Shown piece after piece: positions 30,316 through 39,690 of a DNA stretch of 64,000 nucleotides. The number at the start of each line of letters is the position of its first letter. Positions within the stretch are counted from its first letter, which is position 1. Source of the DNA: Modicisalibacter tunisiensis (lineage in GTDB: Bacteria > Pseudomonadota > Gammaproteobacteria > Pseudomonadales > Halomonadaceae); the NCBI RefSeq assembly GCF_020148005.1, contig NZ_JAGXFD010000001.1:2073739-2137738 (forward strand), in the 5' to 3' direction. Position numbers and translations under genes: made by a program. The notes under the pieces are model-generated. The model did not search any database and had not been told where the DNA came from. It saw only the letters and a list, made by a program, of their open reading frames with translations.

Positions 30316-31709
30316 GCGACAAGACCCAACCGAGTGCAGGACAGCGCTTTCTCGACCGCCTGAAGGCGCGCGATGCCGTGCGCGGGGCCGAGCCGACCTG
30401 GATCGCCGCGCGGCGTCAGGCGGCGGCGGCACGTTTCGAGGCGATCGGCTTTCCCGACAAGCGGGTCGAGCAGTGGAAGTACACCGATGTGCGGCGCATT
30501 CGTGACGGCGAGTTCGCGCTGGCCGACGACGCCGACTTCTCGCCGGCTCAGGCCGCCGCCCTGACCCTGCCGATCGAGGCGGTCCGCCTGAGCTTCGTCG
30601 ATGGCGTGTTTGCCCCGGAGCTCTCCGATACCGGCGCGCTGCCTGCCGGCGCGAGCGTCGAGCCGCTGACTCGCGCGCTGAGCGACAACCACGAGGCCGT
30701 GGGCGCCGTGCTGGGGCGCCTGACCGGCGTCGAGTTTTCACCGTTCGCCGCGCTCAACACCGCCTTCGCCGAGGAGGGGGCCATCATCCGCCTGGCGCCG
30801 GGCACCGTCGTCGAGACGCCGATCCTGCTGCAGTTTCTCTCCCGGGCCGGTGAGCAGCCGGTGATGAGTCATCCGCGGGTGTTGATTCAGGCCGGAGCGC
30901 GCAGCCAGGCCACGGTACTCGAGCATTACGTCGGTGAGCCGGCGGCCGCCAACTTCACCAACGTGGTGGCCGAGGCCGTGCTCGAGCGTGGCGCCCTGCT
31001 GACCCATTACACCCTGCAGGAATCGCCGCTCGACGACCTGCTGGTGCGCAGTCTGCAGGTCGAGCAGGGGCGCGACAGCCGCTTCACCTCGTTCACCGTC
31101 AACCTGGGCGGTGCCCTGGTACGCAACGACCTGGTGGCCGATCTCAACGCCCAGGGGGCCGAGGCCAACTACTACGGGCTGTTCTTCGCCCAGGGTCGCC
31201 AGCATGTCGACAACCACACCCTGGTCAACCACAACGCACCGCTGACGTTCTCCAACGAGAATTACAAGGGCGTGCTGGGCGATCGTGCCCGTGGCGTGTT
31301 CAACGGCAAGGTGGTGGTCAAGCGCGACAGCCAGAAGATCGAGGCGCATCAGAGCAATGCCAACCTGTTGCTGTCCGATCGCGCCGAGATCGACACCAAG
31401 CCGGAGCTGGAGATCTACGCCGATGACGTCAAGTGCTCCCACGGGGCGACCACCGGGCAGCTTGACGAGGATGCCGTGTTCGCGCTGCGTACGCGCGGCA
31501 TCGACGAGCAGACCGCGCGGGGCCTGTTGACCCTGGCTTTCGCCGGCGAGGTGATGGAGCAGGTGGGGCTGGATGCGGTGGCCGAGCGTGTCGAGCTCAC
31601 GGTGGCCGGCAAGCTGCCGGAACGCTTCAACCTCGGTGGGCTGGTCGAGGCGGCCCTGCTCGACGAGCAGGCATTCGAGGAGGTGCCGGGCCATGACCGC
31701 AATGACTGA
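30312..31709 (+). CDS. sufD: Fe-S cluster assembly protein SufD (GTG start)
   Basis: SufD is the SufB-like partner in the scaffold. The product (465 aa) contains HVDNHTLVNHNAPLTFSNEN, GVFNGKVVVKRDSQKIEAHQ and the conserved ELEIYADDVKCSHGATTGQL. The GTG at 30312 overlaps the sufC stop (GTGA) and has GGAGGAG at the right distance; an in-frame ATG at 30288 lies inside sufC and is less likely. The N-terminal third is variable, as usual. It overlaps sufS by 17 nt. Confidence 0.95.
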
Positions 31710-32934
31710 TCTGACCCTGGATGTCGTCAAGGTACGTCGCGACTTCCCGATCCTCGAGCGCCAGGTTCACGGCCATCCGCTGATCTATCTGGACAATGCC
31801 GCCACCAGCCAGACGCCGCGGCAGGTGATCGAGACGCTCGATCACTACTATCGGCACTACAACGCCAACATCCATCGCGGGCTGCACACCCTGGCGGACG
31901 AGGCGACGGTGGCCTACGAGACCACGCGCGAAACCGTGCGCGGCTTCATCGGCGCCCGCGAGACCCGCGAGATCGTCTTCACCCGCGGCACCACCGAGGC
32001 GATCAATCTGGTCGCCAACAGCTGGGGGCGGGCCAACCTGGGGCCGGGCGACGAAGTGCTGATCTCGCGGCTCGAGCACCACTCCAACATCGTGCCGTGG
32101 CAGCTGCTCGCCGCGGAGCGCGGCTTCACCATCCGGGTGATTCCGGTCGATGAGCGTGGCGCGCTGGACATGGCCGCCTATCGCGAGCTGATCAATGAGC
32201 GCACCCGGCTGGTGGCCGTCAATCACGTCTCCAATGCCTTCGGCACCATCAATCCGGTGGCCGAGATGGCGCGCATCGCCCACGAACACGGCGCCCTGAT
32301 CCTGGTCGACGGTGCCCAGGCCGCGCCGCATGAGATCGTCGATGTCACGGCCCTGGATGCCGACTTCTATGCCTTCTCGGGCCACAAGGTCTACGGCCCG
32401 ACGGGCGTCGGCGTGCTCTACGGCAAGGCGGCGCTGCTCGAGGCCATGCCGCCCTGGCAGGGTGGCGGCGAGATGATCCGCACGGTGTCCTTCGAGGCTG
32501 GCACCACCTATGCCGAGATTCCCCACAAGTTCGAGGCGGGCACGCCGGCCATCGCCGAGGTGATCGCTCTGGGGCGCGCTCTGGAGTGGGTGGGCGAGAT
32601 CGGCATCGGCCTGATCCGCGCCTGGGAGCACCGGCTGCTCGAGCACGCGCACCACGAGCTGGCCGCCATCGACGGGCTGCGCCTGCTGGGGACCGCGCCG
32701 CACAAGGCCGGGGTGGTCTCGTTCGTGGTGGAGGGCGCGCACGCTCAGGATATCGCGCTGCTGATCGACCAGCTGGGCGTGGCGATCCGTACCGGCAACC
32801 ATTGCGCGCAGCCGCTGCTCCAGCAGTTCGGCGTCGACGCCACCTGCCGAGCCTCGTTCGCCGCCTACAACACGCCCGAGGAGATCGACATCTTCGTCGC
32901 GGCACTCAAACGCGCCATCGAGATGGTTCGCTAG
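31693..32934 (+). CDS. sufS: cysteine desulfurase SufS
   Basis: A PLP enzyme (413 aa) that takes sulfur from cysteine for the SUF system. It has YLDNAATSQTPRQVIE at the N-terminus, SRLEHHSNIVPW, the lysine that binds PLP in FSGHKVYGPTGVGVLYGK, and the active cysteine loop TGNHCAQPLL. It overlaps sufD; the ATG at 31693 has GAGGAGG before it, and ATG 31702 is an alternative. SufS needs SufE or SufU as sulfur acceptor, but neither is encoded nearby. Confidence 0.96.
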   Translation: MTAMTDLTLDVVKVRRDFPILERQVHGHPLIYLDNAATSQTPRQVIETLDHYYRHYNANIHRGLHTLADEATVAYETTRETVRGFIGARETREIVFTRGTTEAINLVANSWGRANLGPGDEVLISRLEHHSNIVPWQLLAAERGFTIRVIPVDERGALDMAAYRELINERTRLVAVNHVSNAFGTINPVAEMARIAHEHGALILVDGAQAAPHEIVDVTALDADFYAFSGHKVYGPTGVGVLYGKAALLEAMPPWQGGGEMIRTVSFEAGTTYAEIPHKFEAGTPAIAEVIALGRALEWVGEIGIGLIRAWEHRLLEHAHHELAAIDGLRLLGTAPHKAGVVSFVVEGAHAQDIALLIDQLGVAIRTGNHCAQPLLQQFGVDATCRASFAAYNTPEEIDIFVAALKRAIEMVR

Positions 32935-32948
32935 GGGAGGGAGGACGC

Positions 32949-33518
32949 GTGTCGATGGAGCAACTGGAGAGTCTCTACAAGGGGCAGGAAATGCCCCTGC
33001 AGCGGGACGTGAACGCGATCTCGATTCCCTTCGGCAAGAGCGTCACTCTGGTCGAGGATTCAGTGGTCGGGGTGATGCAGGCCAAGGGCAGCACCGTCAG
33101 TGTCACCTACGAGGGGCGGCTGTACCTGATCGAGGGCAGTGACCTGGATGCGCTGGGCCTCGAGCCGCTGCCACGGCCGACCCTGCCGGAAGACGCCGAC
33201 GATGCCGCGCTCGAGCAGTTCGTCTGGGACCAGCTACGCACCTGCTTCGACCCCGAGATCCCCGTCAACATCGTCGATCTCGGCCTGGTCTACGGGTGTC
33301 GCATCGAGCACCTGCTCACCGGCGAGCGGGTGGTCACCGTGCGCATGACCCTGACCGCCCCCGGTTGTGGCATGGGGGATGTCATTGCCGAGGATGCGCG
33401 GCGCAAGATCCTCGGGGCGCCGCAGATCTCGCGGGTACATATCGAGATCGTCTTCGACCCGCCGTGGAGCCGCGAGATGATGACCGAGGAAGCCCGGCTC
33501 GAGCTGGGGCTGTTCTGA
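32949..33518 (+). CDS. sufT: Fe-S maturation factor SufT (MIP18/DUF59 family)
   Basis: The 189-residue protein has an N-terminal extension of about 80 residues followed by a DUF59/MIP18 domain (CFDPEIPVNIVDLGLVYGC and LTAPGCGMGDVIAEDAR with its cysteine). This two-part layout is typical of SufT, which helps maturing Fe-S proteins under high demand. It is the last gene of the suf operon, 14 bp after sufS. The GTG at 32949 and the ATG at 32955 (MEQLESLYKGQ) both fit the GGGAGGGAGG site; the choice is open. Confidence 0.9.
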   Translation: MSMEQLESLYKGQEMPLQRDVNAISIPFGKSVTLVEDSVVGVMQAKGSTVSVTYEGRLYLIEGSDLDALGLEPLPRPTLPEDADDAALEQFVWDQLRTCFDPEIPVNIVDLGLVYGCRIEHLLTGERVVTVRMTLTAPGCGMGDVIAEDARRKILGAPQISRVHIEIVFDPPWSREMMTEEARLELGLF

Positions 33519-33611
33519 GGCGCCCCCGGACGCCGGCGTCGTGCCCGCTTGAGGCGGGGGGAGCCCCCGGGTAGGATTCGTGCGCTGATGACTCCTTCGG
33601 ATGGAGAGACG

Positions 33612-34289
33612 ATGGCGCCGAGGCGTGCAAGGGGCTGGCTGAAACGTGCGACACTGCTGGGCGCGGTGCTGCTGCTGGTGGCGGCCGGCCTGGTGCTGGC
33701 CGCCAACCTTTGGGTGCTCGCCCGTACCCGCGATCGCATCCAGGAGGACCTGCTGCTGTGCCCCCCGGCGCCGATCGGCATCGTCTTCGGCACCTCCTAC
33801 TGGTCCCGCGACGGGGAGCGCAATCCGCACTATGCCGCCCGGCTGCACGCCGCGGCCCGACTGATGCGCCTGCACCGCGTTCGGCACCTGCTGCTGTCGG
33901 GCGACAATCGCACGCGCTACTACAACGAGCCCGTGACCATGTGGCGCGACCTGCGCCGTGCCAACATTCCCGATGCGGCCATGACGCTCGACTATGCGGG
34001 GTTCAGTACCTTCGACACCCTCGTGCGGGCGCACGAGGTCTTCGGGGTCGACCGGGCGCTGCTGATCACCCAGGACTGGCATCTGCCGCGGGCGCTGTAC
34101 CTGGCGCTGGCGGCGGGCATCGATGCGCGGGGATGCGTGGCGCCCTCGTCCCCGGTGGCGGGGGAGTGGCGGTTGCGGGTGCGTGAATGGCTGGCGCGGG
34201 TGGCGATGCTGGGGGATCTCTATCTCTGGCATCGCCAGCCGCACTTCCTCGGCCCGCGGGAGCCGATCCGCCTCGCCGGCGACGGCTGA
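33612..34289 (+). CDS. sanA: SanA-like membrane-anchored DUF218 protein
   Basis: The 225-residue product has one N-terminal membrane helix (about 10-32) and a periplasmic DUF218 domain. IGIVFGTSYWSRDGERN, LLLSGDNRTRYYNEPVTM, LDYAGFSTFDTLVRAHEVF and LGDLYLWHRQPHFLGPREPI match E. coli SanA closely. SanA affects envelope barrier function and vancomycin sensitivity at high temperature; its biochemical role is unsettled. ATG 33612 has GGAGAG five bases upstream and is preferred over ATG 33588. It is close to sufT but separated by 93 bp, so it may have its own promoter. Confidence 0.88.
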   Translation: MAPRRARGWLKRATLLGAVLLLVAAGLVLAANLWVLARTRDRIQEDLLLCPPAPIGIVFGTSYWSRDGERNPHYAARLHAAARLMRLHRVRHLLLSGDNRTRYYNEPVTMWRDLRRANIPDAAMTLDYAGFSTFDTLVRAHEVFGVDRALLITQDWHLPRALYLALAAGIDARGCVAPSSPVAGEWRLRVREWLARVAMLGDLYLWHRQPHFLGPREPIRLAGDG

Positions 34290-34292
34290 CGC

Positions 34293-34739
34293 TCAGCGCC
34301 GCGAGCGGGGCTTCTGCAGCTTGTAGAGTTCGCGGATCAGCGCCCGGCAACCCTTCCAGCAGCGCTCGATGACCGGCTCCATCTCGTCGGGCAGCGGATG
34401 GGTGTAGAGGGTCGACAGCGACTGCATGACCACGCGTTCCTGCTCGAGCAGTTCGCCGACCAGTACCTGGCTGTCGTCGCCGACGAAGCTCTTCAGTCGG
34501 CTCCACAGCCAGAGGTAGTCGTCGCGCTCGACGTCGGCGTCGCGCGGCAGGAGGTTGAGGTGCTGTTTGGCGAGTTTCTGAAGCTCGCGCATCGCCTCGC
34601 CCCGTTCCTCGTAATGGGGCTTCAGGGCGTCGCGCAGTGTGGGGCGCAGACGCTCGAGATTGTCCTGGAAGTAATCCAGGCTGTCGGCCAGCGCTTCCAG
34701 TACGTTGTCCATCGCCACCTGGCGATTATCGAGAAACAT
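34293..34739 (-). CDS. conserved hypothetical protein, helical, 148 aa
   Basis: I do not recognise this family. The protein is predicted to be soluble and mainly helical, with charged heptad-like stretches (LADSLDYFQDNLERLRPTL, YEERGEAMRELQKLAKQHL) and a basic end (KLQKPRSRR). The ATG has a strong AGGAGGTGA site with good spacing, and third-position GC is high, so it is a real gene. It ends 4 bp from the end of sanA (convergent) and lies 140 bp before the rimK stop on the same strand. Confidence 0.75.
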   Translation of the reverse strand: MFLDNRQVAMDNVLEALADSLDYFQDNLERLRPTLRDALKPHYEERGEAMRELQKLAKQHLNLLPRDADVERDDYLWLWSRLKSFVGDDSQVLVGELLEQERVVMQSLSTLYTHPLPDEMEPVIERCWKGCRALIRELYKLQKPRSRR

Positions 34740-34879
34740 GGGCGGTCACCTCCTCCGGTGACGCAGATTGTGCGGCTCGAAACAGTGTTTTGCCACCCCC
34801 GGGACGAAGAAATTGTGTGTTTCCATTCCCGGGGCGTGTCAGGGGTATCGGCCGGTCGCGGCGAGGCTTTAATCCGGCG

Positions 34880-35788
34880 TCAGCCCTTGGGCTTGGGCGG
34901 GGCCTTGCGCGGCGTGGCAGCGTGCTTCTCGAGGTGCTCGATGATCAGCCCGGCGATGTCGCGCCCGGTGGCCGTCTCGATTCCCTGCAGCCCCGGTGAC
35001 GAGTTGACTTCCATGATCACCGGCCCGTGGTTGGAGCGCAGCAGGTCGACGCCCGCCACCCGCAGGCCCATCGCCTTGGCGGCACGGATCGCCGTGGAGC
35101 GTTCCTCCGGCGTGATGCGGATCACGCTGGCGCTGCCGCCGCGATGCAGGTTGGAGCGAAACTCGCCGTCGGCGGCCTGGCGCTTCATGGACGCCACGAC
35201 CTTGTCGCCGATCACCAGACAGCGAATGTCGGCGCCGTTGGCCTCCTTGATGTACTCCTGGACCATGATGTTGGCCTTCATGCCCATGAAGGCCTGGATC
35301 ACGCTTTCCGCGGCCTGGTTGGTCTCGGCCAGCACCACGCCGATGCCCTGGGTGCCCTCCAGCAGCTTGATGACCAGCGGGGCGCCCTTGACCATGGTGA
35401 TCAGGTCGGGGATGTCGTCGGGGGAATGGGCGAAGCCGGTGATCGGCAACCCGAGGCCCTTGCGCGAGAGCAGCTGCAGCGAGCGCAGCTTGTCGCGTGA
35501 ACGCGTGATCGCCACGGAGTCGTTGAGCACATAGGTGCTCATCATCTCGAACTGACGCAGCACCGCACAGCCGTAGAAGGTGACCGAGGCGCCGATGCGC
35601 GGGATCACGGCGTCGAAGCGTTCGATCTCGCCGCCCTTGTAGTGGATCGACGGACGGTGCGAGGCGATGTTCATGTAGCAGCGCAGGGTGTCGATCACCC
35701 GTACCGAGTGCCCCCGGGCCTGTGCCGCCTCGATCAGGCGGCGGGTGGAGTACAGGTTGCGATTGCGCGAAAGCAGGGCGATATGCAT
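34880..35788 (-). CDS. rimK: ATP-grasp glutamate ligase RimK
   Basis: RimK adds glutamates to the C-terminus of ribosomal protein S6 and can make poly-glutamate. The 302-residue protein starts [18 protein letters not shown] and has [16 protein letters not shown] (P-loop-like lid), [19 protein letters not shown] and the Mg-binding end [15 protein letters not shown]. The length is the family norm. A GGAG site sits before the ATG. It is the last gene of the operon DUF3549-rimB-rimK; in Pseudomonas c-di-GMP and RimB control RimK, which is of interest given the c-di-GMP receptor elsewhere in the window. Confidence 0.95.
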   Translation of the reverse strand: MHIALLSRNRNLYSTRRLIEAAQARGHSVRVIDTLRCYMNIASHRPSIHYKGGEIERFDAVIPRIGASVTFYGCAVLRQFEMMSTYVLNDSVAITRSRDKLRSLQLLSRKGLGLPITGFAHSPDDIPDLITMVKGAPLVIKLLEGTQGIGVVLAETNQAAESVIQAFMGMKANIMVQEYIKEANGADIRCLVIGDKVVASMKRQAADGEFRSNLHRGGSASVIRITPEERSTAIRAAKAMGLRVAGVDLLRSNHGPVIMEVNSSPGLQGIETATGRDIAGLIIEHLEKHAATPRKAPPKPKG

Positions 35789-35829
35789 GTCGGGACTCCG
35801 GAGCGGGCGAATGGGCAGGCGTGGCGGCT

Positions 35830-36267
35830 TCAGGGCTCGCCGTGGAGAAAGGCCGCGCCGGGCGCGACGAGCAGGCGACGCATGGCGCGCCGGCCCAGCA
35901 GCATCGGGTGGCGCATGTCGCTGCGGTCGGTCAGTGACAGTTCGACCGGATACTCGAGATCGCCGAGCCGCATGAGCGTGCGAATGACGTAACGCCACTC
36001 GGCATGGCCGTTGGAGCTGGTCACGCGGCGGCGATCGTGCAGGTGCAGACGGACCGCGTGCGGCGGGCTGTCGGGGCCGCTGCCGCGGGTCAGAAAGCTG
36101 ATCCAGACATGACCGTGTTCCTCGAAGGTCTCGATCTCCTCGGCATGCAGGGCGGAGGTGCGGGCCCCCGTGTCGGCCTTGCAGCACAGCGTCAGGCCGA
36201 CTTCCGGCAGGGTGACCATCTCGCGGCGGCCGATCACGGCCTTGGCATGGTAGGGCAACGCTTTCAT
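35830..36267 (-). CDS. rimB: RimB-like retropepsin-fold ATP-dependent zinc protease family protein
   Basis: The 145-residue protein belongs to the RimK-associated family annotated as ATP-dependent zinc protease. The motif [14 protein letters not shown] carries the Asp-Thr-Gly of retropepsin-like aspartic proteases, and [10 protein letters not shown] is the second conserved strand. In Pseudomonas RimB is described as a protease acting on glutamated S6. It lies 41 bp before rimK and 17 bp after the DUF3549 gene in transcription order, so the three are one operon. Confidence 0.85.
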   Translation of the reverse strand: MKALPYHAKAVIGRREMVTLPEVGLTLCCKADTGARTSALHAEEIETFEEHGHVWISFLTRGSGPDSPPHAVRLHLHDRRRVTSSNGHAEWRYVIRTLMRLGDLEYPVELSLTDRSDMRHPMLLGRRAMRRLLVAPGAAFLHGEP

Positions 36268-36284
36268 GGGACGAACACCGGATC

Positions 36285-37325
36285 TCAGCGATGGAAGGCA
36301 TGCAGACGGCGCCCGATCGGCGACCCGGGGTCGGCCTGGCGCAGCGTCATCAGCAACGGTAACCGCAGTCGCGGGATCAGGGCCAGATCGCGGACCACTT
36401 TCATGAAGGGGCCGTCGCCCTGGCCGGCGAGCACCTCGAGAAAGCGTGGCAGGCGCTGGGCATCTTCCAGGTGCGCCCAGCCGCGGGCGGCGATCGCGGC
36501 GAGCAGGTCGGGCCCGGCGGCGGCCGCGTCGGCCAGCAGGGCATCGTACCAGGGCCCCACCTGATCCGTGTCGCCCTGGCCCACGGCGCGCACGCAGGCG
36601 CAGAAGGTTTCCAGATCACCCTGCCCGGCGGCCGTCTCGCCCCGGGCGATCAGGGCCGCGGTCAGCGCGGGTGCGGGCACGACATGCTCCAGAACATGGC
36701 ACAGCGGGCGCAGTGCCGCCACCGGCAGGGAGGGCACCCGGCGGGCAATCTGGCGCGCCTGCTCGGCATCATGGCGCACGCCGACGTCGGCGATCCCCTG
36801 CAGGCCCAGCGCCTGCCAGGCGTTGGCCGGCAGCTGGCCGGTCAGATAGGCCTCGGCGGTTTCGAAGTGCTCGCTGGCGCTCTGGTCGAGATCGGCGCTG
36901 GCGCGGGCGTGCAGCACGGCCCGCTGGGTGAGGTTCGGGGTGAACACCAGCGGGTTGTCCTGCATCAGGTTGTCGATACGCTCGCCGTCTCCCGTCTCGA
37001 GTCGGTCGGCGAGCCGCTCGGCGGTACGGCCCAGGGTCTCGAGAAGGCGTTGCAGGAAGGCATCCCGCGGCACCGGATCGATCCGGCCCTGTTCGTCGAG
37101 GGGCAGGGCCAGGAACCAGACCAGCGGGTCGCTGTCGGGGCTCAGCTGGAACACGCAGGCCAGCTGCGCCTGGCCGAGCCAGGGTTGCGGCCAGCCCTGC
37201 TCGCCGCTCTCGAAGGCGGCCAGGGTCTCGGCCGGGCAGGGCGCGACACGCCGGCCCATCGTGTAGAAATGCGTGCGTGCGCCGGTGCGCGTGAAGAAGT
37301 CGCTAAGCGTATGTATCGGCTGCAT
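36285..37325 (-). CDS. DUF3549 family protein
   Basis: A 346-residue, probably cytosolic protein with an N-terminal alpha/beta part ([40 protein letters not shown]) and a long helical C-terminal half ([20 protein letters not shown]). It looks like the DUF3549 proteins of Pseudomonas and Halomonas, whose function is unknown. It heads the operon with rimB and rimK, so a link to S6 modification or its turnover is conceivable but not shown. Confidence 0.75.
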   Translation of the reverse strand: MQPIHTLSDFFTRTGARTHFYTMGRRVAPCPAETLAAFESGEQGWPQPWLGQAQLACVFQLSPDSDPLVWFLALPLDEQGRIDPVPRDAFLQRLLETLGRTAERLADRLETGDGERIDNLMQDNPLVFTPNLTQRAVLHARASADLDQSASEHFETAEAYLTGQLPANAWQALGLQGIADVGVRHDAEQARQIARRVPSLPVAALRPLCHVLEHVVPAPALTAALIARGETAAGQGDLETFCACVRAVGQGDTDQVGPWYDALLADAAAAGPDLLAAIAARGWAHLEDAQRLPRFLEVLAGQGDGPFMKVVRDLALIPRLRLPLLMTLRQADPGSPIGRRLHAFHR

Positions 37326-37514
37326 GGCGTCCTCATGGTTGGCGGCGCACTGTAGCGCGTCGCGGCCTGGCTTTCCAGCCTTGCGCAGCGCGGTTGATCA
37401 TTCTTTGAACGATGCGCCGGAAACAGCATGAATCGGGCATCGGCGCGACTTTTCCCGCGGTTGTCCACAGGGTCTTTCAGGGCTTCTGTGCATTATCGCG
37501 ATGGCGGGGTTCGG

Positions 37515-37544
37515 TTGGCCCCTCGGGGGTACGCGGGCGATAAT
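37515..37544 (+). promoter_or_regulatory. candidate promoter of yqcC
   Basis: TTGGCC (37515-37520), an 18-bp spacer and GATAAT (37539-37544) precede the yqcC ATG by 27 bp. Both hexamers are close to the sigma-70 consensus. Confidence 0.5.
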
Positions 37545-37570
37545 GAGGTAGGTTTCACCACGGAGTTGTC

Positions 37571-37897
37571 ATGACCACCCATCAGGAACTCGAGCAGGCG
37601 CTCGAGAATCTCGAATCGACCCTGCGCAGCGTCGACCTCTGGAACACCGCCCGGCCCGAACCCGAAGCCTTCGACAGCCGCGAGCCGTTCTGCGTGGATA
37701 CCATGGCGCTGCCCCAGTGGCTGCGCTACGTCTTCATTCCGCGCCTGCAGGCGCTGGTCGATGCCCGGGCCGCCATGCCGGCGACCTGCCAGGTGGCGCC
37801 GGCCGCCGAGGCTTACCTCAAGGACTCGCGGACCAGCACGCGCGTGCTGGTCGTCTCGGCGATCGCCGAGGTGGACCGCGTCGTCACGGAGGGCTGA
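37571..37897 (+). CDS. yqcC: YqcC family protein (DUF446)
   Basis: A 108-residue helical protein with DSREPFCVDTMALPQWLRYV and FIPRLQALVDARAAMP, which is the conserved core of the YqcC/DUF446 family. In E. coli yqcC neighbours truC, and the function is unclear. Here it precedes the GGCT-like gene by 1 bp (TGAGATG), forming a two-gene unit. Confidence 0.88.
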   Translation: MTTHQELEQALENLESTLRSVDLWNTARPEPEAFDSREPFCVDTMALPQWLRYVFIPRLQALVDARAAMPATCQVAPAAEAYLKDSRTSTRVLVVSAIAEVDRVVTEG

Positions 37898-37898
37898 G

Positions 37899-38399
37899 AT
37901 GGCGTACTACTTTGCCTATGGCAGCAACATGAACGTGGCACGGGTGACCGCCCGGATCGGCGAGACGCGCCGGGCCTTGCCCGCGGTTCTCGAAGCGTAT
38001 GCCTTGCGCTTCGACAAGGCCTCGCGGATTCCCGGCATCGCCCATGCCAACGTGGCACCGTCACCGGAAGGACGGGTCGAGGGGGCGCTGTTCGAACTGT
38101 GCGAGCCCGGGCAGATCGAGCGCATGGATCCCTTCGAGGGGGTGCCGCACGACTATCGTCGCGAGCGCTGCATCGTGCAGACCGCCGAGGGGCCGATCGA
38201 GGCGTGGGTCTACATCGCCCGGCCGGAGCGCACGAAGCCGTCATTGAAGCCGGCCCGCGAATACCTCGATCACCTGCTGGCCGGCAGACCGTTCCTGTCC
38301 CGCGATTACCATGACCGGCTGGCTGCGGTGGAGGCCGTGGATGGGCTGTGCGAGGCGACGCTGGCAGTGCTTGGGCTGTCCCGGCGCTCGCCGCGCTGA
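37899..38399 (+). CDS. gamma-glutamylcyclotransferase-like protein
   Basis: The 166-residue protein has the GGCT fold signature YFAYGSNMNVARV at the N-terminus and a probable catalytic acid in DPFEGVPHDYRR. Enzymes of this superfamily turn gamma-glutamyl amino acids into 5-oxoproline and the free amino acid, but many bacterial members are uncharacterised. It starts right after the yqcC stop, so translation is probably coupled. A 12-bp stem terminator follows. Confidence 0.85.
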   Translation: MAYYFAYGSNMNVARVTARIGETRRALPAVLEAYALRFDKASRIPGIAHANVAPSPEGRVEGALFELCEPGQIERMDPFEGVPHDYRRERCIVQTAEGPIEAWVYIARPERTKPSLKPAREYLDHLLAGRPFLSRDYHDRLAAVEAVDGLCEATLAVLGLSRRSPR

Positions 38400-38418
38400 G
38401 CCGACCCCGTCAACGCAG

Positions 38419-38446
38419 AACGCCGGCCCCGCGAGGGGCCGGCGTT
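38419..38446. terminator. bidirectional terminator between the GGCT gene and ompW
   Basis: AACGCCGGCCCC, GCGA tetraloop, GGGGCCGGCGTT: a perfect 12-bp stem. It sits between convergent genes and can serve both, although the T tracts are short. Confidence 0.75.
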
Positions 38447-38480
38447 GTCGTTGCGTCAGGCTTGGGTTGCCGTGGCGGGA

Positions 38481-39065
38481 TCAGAAGTTGAGCGTCACGC
38501 CGCCGCCCACGATCACCGGGTCGGTGTCGAGCTCGCCGCTGTTGCCGGCGTAGCTGTAATCCGCATTGACATTGGCGTAGGACGCGAAACCGTTGAGCGA
38601 CAGGTTCTTGGTGACCACCAGGTCGACGCCCACTTCGCCCTTCGGTGCCCAGGTGTTGTCGACATTGAGGCCGCTGCTCTCCCCGGAGAAGCGCGTGTAG
38701 TTGACGCCCACCCCGGCGTAGGGCTGGACACGCGAGTTCAGGCCGCCCAGCGGGTAGTACTCGACCATCAGGTCGATCGGTTGGCTGTCGACGCTGGCAT
38801 CGAGGCCCGGGCCGGTCAGCGAGTGCTCGAACTTGTCGCTGCCGCCGAGGGTGACGCCGACCTTGTCGTGCAGCATGTAGCCGACGCTGCCCACGAAGGC
38901 GCTGTCGTCACCGATATCGACGCTGCCATTGTCGCTGTCGGTTTGGCTCTTGGCATAGCCGCCGCGGATCAGCACGTCACCGGCTTCATAGGCCAGGGCG
39001 GCCTGGGACGCGGCAACGAGACCACCGGCGAGCAGGATGGCGGAAAGCGATTTCAGCTGAGTCAT
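38481..39065 (-). CDS. ompW: OmpW-family outer-membrane beta-barrel protein
   Basis: The 194-residue precursor has a signal peptide (LSAILLAGGLVAASQAALA, then YEAGDVLIRGGY) and eight amphipathic strands, ending with the terminal phenylalanine (GGGVTLNF) required by the BAM complex. YYPLGGLNSRVQPYAGVGVNYTRF is the usual OmpW signature. OmpW proteins are small hydrophobic-molecule channels regulated by stress. A good promoter with direct repeats lies upstream. Confidence 0.92.
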   Translation of the reverse strand: MTQLKSLSAILLAGGLVAASQAALAYEAGDVLIRGGYAKSQTDSDNGSVDIGDDSAFVGSVGYMLHDKVGVTLGGSDKFEHSLTGPGLDASVDSQPIDLMVEYYPLGGLNSRVQPYAGVGVNYTRFSGESSGLNVDNTWAPKGEVGVDLVVTKNLSLNGFASYANVNADYSYAGNSGELDTDPVIVGGGVTLNF

Positions 39066-39128
39066 GGGAATCTCCTTCTTTGCTGGGTAGGCGACGTCCG
39101 GTGTCCGAGTCGCTGTCGGTTCGTAAGA

Positions 39129-39185
39129 AAACGCTGTTTCCTAACTGTGGGTCGCAGTATAGGAAACGCTGTTCGAAATTGTCAT
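39129..39185 (-). promoter_or_regulatory. ompW promoter with a pair of direct repeats
   Basis: On the minus strand ATGACA (39180-39185), a 17-bp spacer and TATACT (39157-39162) make a near-consensus sigma-70 promoter. The 10-bp sequence AACAGCGTTT (minus strand) occurs twice, at 39164-39173 inside the spacer and at 39129-39138 downstream of the start site, 35 bp apart. The pair looks like an operator for a repressor. Confidence 0.6.
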
Positions 39186-39311
39186 GTAAAAAAATGTATA
39201 TTTTTGAGCGAGTGATTTAACAGCGCCGCGAGTCACTACAGTGCCGCGGGCTGCTTGGCAAAAATCGCCCTGGAAGGCTTAACTGGAGGGGGAGGACAGG
39301 GGGAGAACCGC

Positions 39312-39590
39312 ATGGACAGGGCGATGTATCGTCAGCTGCCGCGATTGCTGGCGCTGGGCTGGGCCACGCTGATGGCACTGGTGCTGTTGTGGCATCCGGA
39401 GGTCATCCGGGGCGTCGAGATGCCGTGGCGGCTGCCGCTGTGGCTGCTGGGCGTGGCGGCGCTGGGCATCGGCTTCGCCCATGGGGCCGGGCTCACGGCC
39501 GGGCGCGCACGCGGGCCACGGTACCTGGCAAGTCGCGGCTGCTGGGTACTGCTCGCCGTGTTCTCGCTGCTGGTGCTGTGGCGGCTCTAG
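39312..39590 (+). CDS. small inner-membrane protein with three helices (YbgE-like?)
   Basis: From the ATG at 39312 the product has 92 residues and three hydrophobic segments (LALGWATLMALVLLWHP, LWLLGVAALGIGFAHGAG and CWVLLAVFSLLVLW). The pattern WHP...GIGFAHGAG faintly recalls the YbgE/cyd-operon proteins, but no cydAB is present and the likeness is weak. The ATG at 39255 is less likely because of a GGGGGAGAA site before 39312. It faces the terminator at 39637. Confidence 0.5.
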   Translation: MDRAMYRQLPRLLALGWATLMALVLLWHPEVIRGVEMPWRLPLWLLGVAALGIGFAHGAGLTAGRARGPRYLASRGCWVLLAVFSLLVLWRL

Positions 39591-39636
39591 GGCGGCCTGC
39601 AAGCGGTTTTCGTATCGCCAGGCGTATCACAACGGA

Positions 39637-39660
39637 AAAGGGCTCCCGGAGGAGCCCTTT
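39637..39660. terminator. terminator between the small membrane gene and putP
   Basis: AAAGGGCTCC, loop CGGA, GGAGCCCTTT: a perfect 10-bp stem, with A and T runs on both sides so it can act on both strands. It ends 30 bp from the putP stop. Confidence 0.85.
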
Positions 39661-39690
39661 CAGACCGCGTGGCGTCGTCAGACGCTGCCT

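Noticed and set aside
37461-37469. DnaA-box-like TTGTCCACA
   Set aside because: A single one-mismatch copy with no cluster, AT-rich unwinding element or dnaA/gyrB context; not an origin.
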